Source: DATKQI01 sp035532755
GTDB lineage: Bacteria > Pseudomonadota > Alphaproteobacteria > Acetobacterales > Acetobacteraceae
Reading direction: 5' to 3'
Length of the DNA: 12,298 nucleotides
Assembly (NCBI GenBank): GCA_035532755.1
Contig: DATKQI010000309.1
Location: forward strand, 1-12,298
The notes below the pieces were generated by a model. It searched no databases, was not told the DNA's origin, and saw only the letters and a list, made by a program, of their open reading frames with translations. A program made the translations under genes and the position numbers. Positions 1 through 7,070 of this stretch are shown one piece after another; the first letter of the stretch is position 1, and each line of letters begins with the position of its first letter.

Positions 1-3000
1 TCACGCTGCCGGCCACGTCCAGCGACCCGGTGTTGACCAGGCTGAACCCGCCGGTGCTGGCGATCGCCCCCAGGCTGCCAATGGTGTTGCCGCCCAGGGC
101 CAGATCGATCCCGCCGACGGCCGTGGCGCCGTCGGAGGTGAGGGTACCCGCCGCGATGGTGAAGCCCGCAGCCTCGGCAATGCCGCCGGCACTGGTGGCG
201 AGCGCCAGCGTGCCGCCCGCACCGGTGACAAGCCCGCCGGAAGCCAGCGTGATCGCCCCGGCATTGTCGAGGGTGATGTTGCCGCCCTGCACGAAGCCGT
301 TGACGGCAAGAAGGCTGCTGGCGTTGGTCAGGCTGAAATCGCCGACACTGTCGATCGCGCCCAGGCTGCCGATGGTGTTGCCGCCCAGGGCCAGCATCAG
401 CCCGCCGAACGTCGCCAGGCCATCGGAAGTGAGGGTCCCCGCCGCGATGGTGAAGCCCGCCTGCTCGGCAATGCCGCCGGCACTGGTGGCCAGCGCCAGC
501 GTGCCGCCCACACCGGTGACAAGCCCGCCGCCGCTTGCCAGATTCACCGCGCCTGTATTCGAGATCGTGATGTCCTGGCCGGCGATTGTGCCACCGACCA
601 GAAGGGGCGTGTTGTTGGTCAGGTCGAACAGGCCGCCGGTGGTGAAGCTGCCGAGCGTGGTGATCGTGTTAGCGCTGCCAAGGCTGGCGCTGCCGGTCGT
701 CGTGCCGACCAGCGTGCCGACATCGATGGGCGCGGTCTGGGTGATCGGTCCGTTGCTGTTGAGCGAGAGCGTGCCCGCGAAGACCAGGCTGCCGTTGATC
801 CCGATCGCGCCCGGCTGCGGGTCGGTCGGCGTGCCCGCCCCGCCGATCTGCAGTGTCGCGGCGGTGATGGCGCCGAGCGAGGAGACCGGAAAGCCGCTGC
901 CGGCCCCGCCGAGGACGAAGGCTGCGTTCTGCTGATAGGGCGTCAGTTCGACTGTGCCGCCCGGCACGGCCAGCGCGCCGCCGGGGGCGAGGACGATGCT
1001 GTTGCCGATCAGCGCGATCCGGCTGAGGCTGCCGGCGCTGATCGTTCCGCCGACGGTGATGGGCGTATCAAATGCTGCGATGTCGCTGTCGGTCAGGCGG
1101 ACAGCCTGCGCCGAGACGTTGCCAGTCACGGACAGGGCGGCACTGTCCGTCAGGTCGAACGTGCCGGCGCCGGTCTGGAAATTGCCGAGGCCGCCGATGC
1201 TGTTCGCCGTGTTCGCGAGCGTCACGTTGCCATTGGCGCTGCCGGTCACGCGCAGCGCGTCGATCGGCGCGGTCTGGCCGATGGTGCCGAGCGAATCGAG
1301 TTCGACGACGGCGCCGGGGGCACTGAGCGTGCCGGCGATGTCGAGCGACTGCGCGGTGATGGCGAGCGGGCCGCCGACGCTGTCGGCGCCGATGCGCAGT
1401 TCCGCCGCTGTGATGCCGCCGGCGGGCGGAAGCACGATGTTGCCGGTGCTGCCGACCGTGCTCGCGCCGGGCGAATAGCGCGCGAGTTCCACGGTGCCGA
1501 AGGGTATCGAAATGGCGCCCAGATGAAGATCGAGCCGGTCGCCGACCAGGGAGATCATGCTGCTGAAGGGCGAAGAGATGGTGCCGCCCAGGGTGACGCC
1601 GCCCGGATTCGAATCGATGAGCGCGATATTGCCGCCGGCGGTGATCGAGCCGGTCGTCGTGATGCTGCTGGAATCGGCAAGCCGCAGGGCGCCGTTCCCT
1701 GCGTTCAGGGAACCCAGCACCCCAATGGCATTGCCGGTGCTGCCAAGCGCGATCCCGCTGCCGGCCGCGGCCGACAGGGCCGCTGCCGTGATCGAGCCGG
1801 CGGAGGTTTGCGTGATCAGGCTGTCCGAATCGAGGCTGAGCGTGCCGGCCAGCGTGGCGGGGGCGGCGAACAGAATCTCCCCGGCGGGCGTGGTGCTGGA
1901 GCCGATGCGAACCGTATCCGCGACGATCGGGTCGAGCGAGGAGATGACAAGGCCGGTGCCGCTGGTCGTGCCGATCGCGACGTTGGTGCCGGTGAGGATC
2001 GGCGCGATCTGCACCACACCGGCCGGAGCATCCAGCGCCCCGCCGGCGAAGGTGATCGCGTTGTCCGAGCTCAACGCGATGGCCTGGGCAAGCGGCACGG
2101 CCACCGTGCCGGCGATGGCCAAGGCCTCGTCGTCCCGCAGGCTAATCCCGCCGGAAGTCGCGGCCAGCGCACCCAGCGTGGCGATGCTGTTGGCGTTGTT
2201 CAGTGCGAAAGCCTTGGCGGTACCGGACAATGTGCCGATATCGAGCGACCCGACACCGCCCTCGCTGACCGTGCCGGCCCCGGCGATGTCGAGCGTGGAA
2301 GCGATGGTCGAACCGCCGGCGAGCGTGACGCCGGTGTCGATCGCGAGGTCTCCGCCCGTGGGGGCGAGCCGCAACGTGCCGGAGCCGCCGGTGTTCACGT
2401 GCGACAGCGCGTCGGCGGCCAGCGCCAGCGTGCCGGCACCAGGCGAGCCGCCAAGGCTGATGCCGTAATTGGCCGACAGCGGGCCGAGCGTGACGGTGCC
2501 GCCCGGCGTGGCGAGCGACGAGCCCAGGCCGAAATAGAGCGCGTTGGAAGCGAGCGCGACCAGCCCGCCCGCCGCGGCCTGCACCAAGCCCATCAGCCGG
2601 ATGCCGCCGGTAGAGGAATCGGACAGCAGCACGCTGCTGCCCCGCACTACGGACCCGACGGACAGCATGCTGCCATCCGCGACGCTGACGGTGCCGGCGG
2701 CAGCGAAATTGGCGAGGGTGCCAACCGCGTTCGCGGTGCCCGTGAGCATCGCGCCACCGCCGATGGTTCCGCCATCCGAGGTCAGCGTGCCGGCGGAAAG
2801 CGCGAACGACGGCGTTTCGGTGATGCTGCCGCCGGTGCTGAGCAGGCCGACCGTGCCGGAGGCGGCGGACAATCCGCCGCTCGACAGCGTCATGTCTCCG
2901 GCGCTGTCCAACGCGATGTTCGGCGCCTGCACGATGCCGGCCACGGTGAGGCTGCCGGCATCGGTGATGGCGAGATTGCCCCCCGACACGCTCAGCGCGC

Positions 3001-6000
3001 CGAGCGAGAGAATATCGTTCGCGGTGCCGGCGAGAGCCATCGCGCCGGTGACGCCGGTTCCGAGGCTGGCCAGCGTGCCGGCCCTGATCGTGGCATTCTG
3101 GTCTTCGCTCACGCCGCCGGCCGCGGTGCCCAGCGCGAGCGTGCCGGTGGGTGCATCGAGCGCGCTGCCCGCCACCAAAGAAATTCCGGCCGTGGTGGCA
3201 TTTGTCTGCAACGCCATGTCGGTCGCGCCAACCGTGCCGGAGATAATGAGGCCGGAGCCGTCCGTCAGCGACAGCGTGTTGTTGATCACGCCGAAATCGC
3301 CGAGGGTGGCGATGCTGTTCAGGGTGCTGTTCAGCGCGACCGCGCCGCCGGCCTGCCCTTGCAGGACGCCGGCATCCAGCCCTGCCGAGCCGATCTGCCC
3401 GATCGTGCCCTGGGTGAACAGCCCGAGCGTGCCGGCGAAGGTGACGGGGGAGAGGAGATCGATCGGGCCGCCCGCCAGCGTGCCCGGCAGCCCGAAATCG
3501 AGCGTGCTCGCCGTCAGATGCGTCTCCAGCGCGGTCACATCCGAAATGCTCAGGTCACCTGCATGGGTTCCGCCAAGCGCGATGCCGTAGGTCGATGTGA
3601 AGGGCATGAGGGCGACGGTGCCGGTTCCGGCGTTCAGGGTTCCCGCGCCGCCCACGTTCAGTGTGTCCGCCCCGAGCGCGATCAGCGGCGCGGACGCACT
3701 GGTGGCATGCACCAGCCCATTCACCGAAAGCGTGGGCGCGCGCAGCACGACACTGCTGCCCGAAACGGGGCCGACGGCGGCGAGGGCCGCGCCATTGGTG
3801 AAGGCGAGGGTGCCACCGGAGGCGAAAGTGCCGAGCGTCGCCACCGCGTTGGCCGTGCTGCCAAGCTGCACATCCCCTGTCGCGCTGCCGTTCAGCGTGC
3901 CTGCAGCCAGCACTTCCGGCTGGGATGAATTCTCGGCGATGCTGCCGCCATTGGCGATCAGGCTCATCGTGGCGGTATTGCTGCTCAACGTGCCGCTGGT
4001 GGTGGCGTTGCCGATCAGCAGGCTGCCGCCTGCATTCAGCGTGACCCCCGTGTTGTCCTGCACCCGGCCGAGGATGGTCAGGCCGATGGCATTGGAAATC
4101 GACAGGCCGCCGGAACTCAGGACATCGTAAAGCGCGCCCAGGGTGTTCGTGCCGGTCAAGGTCATGCCATTGCCGATGACCTTGCCGCCGGTGGTCAGCG
4201 TGCCGCCGACCAGGCTGGCCGAGGCGGTCTGGCTGACGCTGCCGTTCGTGCTCACCAGGCCGATCGTGCCGGTGCCGTTGCCGGCATCCAGCGTGCCGGT
4301 GTTGATCATGTTGATCGAACCATCCACCGTGCCTGCCTTGATGGCGTGCAGATAGATGTTCTTCGCACTCACCGACCCGGCGACGCCGAGATCGCCGGCG
4401 CTGGCCAGCGTGAAGTTCCCGCCGGAGGTGAAGGCCCCGAGCGTGCCCACGGTGTTGCGGGTGCTGCCGAGCAGCACCCCGCCGGTCGCGGTGCCGCTGA
4501 GCGTGCCGGCGGCCAGCACTTCCGGCCGGGATGAGTTCTCGGAGATGCTGCCGGTGGCGGTCAGGCTCATCGCCGCGGTGTTGCTGCTCAACGTGCCGCC
4601 GGTGGTGGCGTTGCCGATCAGCAGGTCGCCGCCGGCATTCAGCGTGACCCCTGCGTTGTCCTGCACCCGGCCGAGGACGGTCAGGCCGGTGGTGTTGGAA
4701 ATCGACATCCCGCCGCCGCTATAGAAGTTATAGAGCGTCGTCAGGGTATTCTGGCCGTTCAGGCTGACACTCAGGCCGTTGACGCTTCCCCCGGACGTCA
4801 GCGTGCCGCCGATCAGGCTGGCCGAGGAGGCTTGAGCGATGCTGCCGGCATTCGTGAACAGGTTGAGGGTGCCGGTGCCGGCATCCAGCGTGCCGGCATT
4901 GGTCATCCGGATCGATCCCGCGTGGATTCCGGTCCCGGGGATCTGAAGGCTGATATCGGCGGCGGAAACCAGCCCGTCCACGACGAGGTTCGCGTTCGTG
5001 ACCGTAGCGGGCCCGCCGTTGGTCAGCGCGAAGCTGCCATCCGTCGTGAAATTCCCGAGCGTGCCGACGTTGTTCAGCGTGCTGCCCAACTGCACGTCGC
5101 CGATGGTCGTGCCGCTGCCGCTCAACCCTGTCGCCAGGATTGCGCCGGATGAGCCTTCGGTGATGCCGTTCGTGCCGGCGGAGAGCACCACACCGGTGCC
5201 CGACACCGTGCCGTCCACGGTCAGGCGTCCGGAACTGCCGGCCGATCCGGTGCCGGTGACGGAGCTGTCGCCGGCGAACAGCTGCACCCTGGCCCCGGCC
5301 ACGCTCACCGAGCTGTCGACCGTCAGATCGTTCCCGGCCTGGAGCGTGATGCTGCCGACGATCGAGACCGACGACTGGACATCCAGGTTGTTCGCCGCCT
5401 GGATGATCACGTTGCCGGTCTGCGCATCGATGGTGGACGCCTGGAGATAGCTGGTGCCGCTCGTCGTGCCGCCGACCGTGAAGCTCAGCGTTCCGCTTGC
5501 GCTCGTGAAGTTCGTATCGAGCGCGGCGGTGCCTTGCGCGGAATCGCTGCCGACGATGTCGAGATTGAAGGGATCGAGCAGGATGCTGCCGATGGAGCCG
5601 GCGGGGGCCGATACGTCGGAATAGCCATCGAGTGCGAGAATGCCATGGCTCGACATCTCCACCGTGCCGCCGTTGCCGCCCTGCGGACCGCCGCGGGCGG
5701 TGAGGGTGCCGGCGATGCCGGTGCCCTGCGCGCTCTGCACGGTGATGCGTCCGCCGTTGCCGCGCTGCGTGGCGTCGGCGGCGACCCGTGCGCCCTTGTC
5801 GATCAGCACGGCGTGCGAAAGCGTCGCCGTGCCCGCGGTGGTTGCCGCGGCGCCGAGCGGCAGGCCGAGTGCCACGGTGCCGCCGCCGGCCGCGCCGGAG
5901 GCGTTCAGCCGCGCGGTATTGGTCAGCACCACCCCGCCCGAGGCGTTCACCCCGATCTGCCCGCCCGTTTGCCCCGCGGCGAGGCCGGTGGCCGACAACT

Positions 6001-6952
6001 GGCCGGAGATCTCCACCGAGCCGCCGATGCCGCCGATCACGATGGTGCCGGGATGGGCGCCCACGCTGTTCGCCCGCACCCGGCCGCTGTCGGTCACGAG
6101 GTTCTGCACCAGCCCGTCGGCGGCTTTCGCGGTGAGATCGACGGTGCCGCCGTCGGCCAGGATGGTGCCGGAGTTGGTGACGAGCGCAGTGGCGGACTTG
6201 CCGCCCGGCCCGGTGGGCACCTGCGTCACCTGGTTCGACACGTCGAGCGACAGCAGCCCGTCGCCGTACAGATCGAGCGTGGTGGTCTTCACCCCGGCCA
6301 GCACCACATGGCCGAGCTTCGCCTGGATCAGCCCCGAATTGGCCACCTGAGGGGCAACCAGTGCTGCGAGCCCGGTCTGCTTCACCGTGATCGTGCCCTG
6401 GTTCACGATCCGCGCGTTCGGATTGCCGGGCTGGCTGAAATTCATGTGCCCGGCCATGAAGTCTTGGTTGGTGATGTTGGCGGTCGATACCACCACGCTC
6501 TGCGCGTTCACCTGCGCGCCCGGCATGAATACCACGCCGGACTGGTTGATCAGCACCACCTGGCCGTTCGCGTTGATGTGCCCGGCGATCGCCGACGGAT
6601 CGGGCCCCACCACCCGGTTCAGCGCGATCGCGGAACTGTTCGGCTGGTGGAAGTTCACGCTCTGCTGGCTGCCGACGCTGAAGCTCTGCCAGTTGATGGC
6701 GGCGCGCTGGGTGGACTGGTCGATGTTCGTCGCACTCGCCGTCGTGCTGATCTGCGCACCGCCGGCCACCACCTGGCCGCCCTGCGGCCGCGCGTTCGGG
6801 GCGAGCACCGGCGGCACCTGCGCCTCCGCCGGCAGCGGGGCCAGCACCAGCAGCACCACCGCGCTCAGCGCCGTGCTGGCGAGCAGCGCCGCCCGGCTGC
6901 GCCGGCGGATCGCCACCTTGTTCGTCATGCGCATTCTGCGCGGGCTGGCCAT
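1..6952 (-). CDS. Filamentous haemagglutinin-type TPS exoprotein (TpsA), C-terminus beyond window
   Basis: The frame is open without a stop from 6952 to the left edge, at least 2317 codons; the C-terminus is not in view. The product should be a large secreted or surface fibre exported by the TpsB encoded just upstream. Seen: an Arg-rich N-region and hydrophobic core (about residues 21-40) ending PAEA-Q, a typical signal peptide; a TPS/haemagglutination domain at about 45-175 with NRV (112-114) and NQSG (136-139) in the place of the family's NPNG motif; Gly-rich strands with a GGNGGTVEMS stretch; then LLDPFNLDIV (458-467), which commonly closes the first part of such proteins. From about residue 600 the chain is Gly/Ala/Thr/Ser/Leu-rich repeats, read as a right-handed beta-helix. 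I saw no cysteine in a manual read. Start: ATG 6952 lies 9 nt after GGGAAGG; in-frame ATGs at 6961, 6973, 6934 and 6928 are alternatives. Adhesin, biofilm, haem-binding or contact-inhibition (CdiA-like) roles cannot be separated without the C-terminus. Confidence 0.9.
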   Translation of the reverse strand, partial: MASPRRMRMTNKVAIRRRSRAALLASTALSAVVLLVLAPLPAEAQVPPVLAPNARPQGGQVVAGGAQISTTASATNIDQSTQRAAINWQSFSVGSQQSVNFHQPNSSAIALNRVVGPDPSAIAGHINANGQVVLINQSGVVFMPGAQVNAQSVVVSTANITNQDFMAGHMNFSQPGNPNARIVNQGTITVKQTGLAALVAPQVANSGLIQAKLGHVVLAGVKTTTLDLYGDGLLSLDVSNQVTQVPTGPGGKSATALVTNSGTILADGGTVDLTAKAADGLVQNLVTDSGRVRANSVGAHPGTIVIGGIGGSVEISGQLSATGLAAGQTGGQIGVNASGGVVLTNTARLNASGAAGGGTVALGLPLGAAATTAGTATLSHAVLIDKGARVAADATQRGNGGRITVQSAQGTGIAGTLTARGGPQGGNGGTVEMSSHGILALDGYSDVSAPAGSIGSILLDPFNLDIVGSDSAQGTAALDTNFTSASGTLSFTVGGTTSGTSYLQASTIDAQTGNVIIQAANNLDVQSSVSIVGSITLQAGNDLTVDSSVSVAGARVQLFAGDSSVTGTGSAGSSGRLTVDGTVSGTGVVLSAGTNGITEGSSGAILATGLSGSGTTIGDVQLGSTLNNVGTLGNFTTDGSFALTNGGPATVTNANLVVDGLVSAADISLQIPGTGIHAGSIRMTNAGTLDAGTGTLNLFTNAGSIAQASSASLIGGTLTSGGSVNGLSVSLNGQNTLTTLYNFYSGGGMSISNTTGLTVLGRVQDNAGVTLNAGGDLLIGNATTGGTLSSNTAAMSLTATGSISENSSRPEVLAAGTLSGTATGGVLLGSTRNTVGTLGAFTSGGNFTLASAGDLGVAGSVSAKNIYLHAIKAGTVDGSINMINTGTLDAGNGTGTIGLVSTNGSVSQTASASLVGGTLTTGGKVIGNGMTLTGTNTLGALYDVLSSGGLSISNAIGLTILGRVQDNTGVTLNAGGSLLIGNATTSGTLSSNTATMSLIANGGSIAENSSQPEVLAAGTLNGSATGDVQLGSTANAVATLGTFASGGTLAFTNGAALAAVGPVSGSSVVLRAPTLSVNGLVHATSASAPLIALGADTLNVGGAGTLNAGTGTVALMPFTSTYGIALGGTHAGDLSISDVTALETHLTASTLDFGLPGTLAGGPIDLLSPVTFAGTLGLFTQGTIGQIGSAGLDAGVLQGQAGGAVALNSTLNSIATLGDFGVINNTLSLTDGSGLIISGTVGATDMALQTNATTAGISLVAGSALDAPTGTLALGTAAGGVSEDQNATIRAGTLASLGTGVTGAMALAGTANDILSLGALSVSGGNLAITDAGSLTVAGIVQAPNIALDSAGDMTLSSGGLSAASGTVGLLSTGGSITETPSFALSAGTLTSDGGTIGGGAMLTGTANAVGTLANFAAAGTVSVADGSMLSVGSVVRGSSVLLSDSSTGGIRLMGLVQAAAGGLVALASNALYFGLGSSLATPGGTVTLGPLSANYGISLGGSPGAGTLALAADALSHVNTGGSGTLRLAPTGGDLAIDTGVTLAGGSTIASTLDIAGAGTVSEGGVGSLDIGTLSGTAKAFALNNANSIATLGALAATSGGISLRDDEALAIAGTVAVPLAQAIALSSDNAITFAGGALDAPAGVVQIAPILTGTNVAIGTTSGTGLVISSLDPIVADTVRIGSSTTPAGEILFAAPATLAGTLSLDSDSLITQTSAGSITAAALSAAAGSGIALGSTGNAIGVLGSLNAGNGALRLADSSSITTTGSITAGGNIALIDSNPGGVTLGGTISSPFSSMISLVGDRLDLHLGAISIPFGTVELARYSPGASTVGSTGNIVLPPAGGITAAELRIGADSVGGPLAITAQSLDIAGTLSAPGAVVELDSLGTIGQTAPIDALRVTGSANGNVTLANTANSIGGLGNFQTGAGTFDLTDSAALSVTGNVSAQAVRLTDSDIAAFDTPITVGGTISAGSLSRIALIGNSIVLAPGGALAVPGGTVELTPYQQNAAFVLGGAGSGFPVSSLGAITAATLQIGGAGTPTDPQPGAIGINGSLVFAGTLSLNSNGPITQTAPIDVGTLVGTTTGSASLGSANTITTLGSFTTGGLFDLTNNTPLLVGGTIAGQDITISNTGAVNLASGGGLVTGVGGTLALATSAGGIAEQAGFTIAAGTLTSDGLATFGGLMLALGGNTIGSLGAIDSVGDFSLTNASSLLAVNGFVQGGNITLDNAGAITLASGGLVTGAGGTLALATSAGGIAEAAGFTIAAGTLTSDGATAVGGIDLALGGNTIGSLGAIASTGGFSLVNTGSLDVAGSV
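38..240. repeat. Copy 2 (C-terminal side) of a 291-bp tandem repeat within tpsA
   Basis: Matches 329-531 at a constant offset of 291 bp (97 codons) with only scattered base changes. On the minus strand both copies encode the NTIGSLGAI motif followed by near-identical LALATSAGGIAE and FTIAAGTLTSDG stretches. The match fades beyond 240. Confidence 0.8.
329..531. repeat. Copy 1 (N-terminal side) of the 291-bp tandem repeat within tpsA
   Basis: Partner of 38-240 at an offset of exactly 291 bp, so unit length is 97 residues and the frame is kept. After 531 the alignment shifts by 3 bp and similarity drops. Further copies could continue beyond the left edge. Confidence 0.8.
3824..4429. repeat. Copy 2 of an about 603-606-bp repeat within tpsA
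   Basis: Aligns with 4430-5047. The best-conserved block encodes ILGRVQDN, VTLNAGGSLLIGNAT and ENSSQPEVLAAGTL; one in-frame codon differs in length between the copies, so the offset changes from 606 to 603 bp. Boundaries are set by the rung motif at each unit end and are approximate. Confidence 0.75.
4430..5047. repeat. Copy 1 of the about 603-606-bp repeat within tpsA
   Basis: Encodes VLGRVQDN, VTLNAGGDLLIGNAT and ENSSRPEVLAAGTL at the same places as its partner. A weaker, partial third relative lies at about 5048-5200 (GDVQLGSTLNNVGTLGNF, EGSSGAILATGL), showing an older round of duplication. Confidence 0.75.
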
Positions 6953-7018
6953 CGCATTCATCCTTCCCGTCATGGCGCCTGCTTCAGGCACCATCGGCAG
7001 CATCGAGCGGAGAGCGTT

Positions 7019-7067
7019 CCGGCCGGCTCCGCGCCCGGCCCCGTTCCAGATGGCGCGCGCCGGCCGG
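7019..7067 (-). other. GC-rich hairpin in the tpsB-tpsA spacer
   Basis: CCGGCCGGC (7019-7027) and GCCGGCCGG (7059-7067) are perfect 9-bp complements. Imperfect pairing can continue inward through CGCGCC (7030-7035) and GGCGCG (7052-7057). In the tpsBA transcript the structure would start a few nt after the tpsB stop and lie about 65 nt ahead of tpsA. No U run follows it in that direction; TTTT follows only on the opposite strand. It could lower or protect the tpsA message, or be a chance product of high GC. Confidence 0.35.
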
Positions 7068-7070
7068 TTT

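Noticed and set aside
1523..3928. An 801-codon open frame on the plus strand opposite tpsA
   Set aside because: It is antisense to clear TpsA repeats, rich in Arg, Gly and Ala with no domain or leader. Long antisense open frames are expected at this GC content.
62..5074. Regular repeats as a CRISPR array or non-coding satellite
   Set aside because: The repeats are multiples of three, keep one open frame and encode a conserved protein motif; there are no short identical repeats with unique spacers.
1..6952. Calling TpsA a CdiA contact-dependent inhibition toxin
   Set aside because: No pretoxin or toxin domain is visible because the C-terminus is outside, and no immunity gene is in view.
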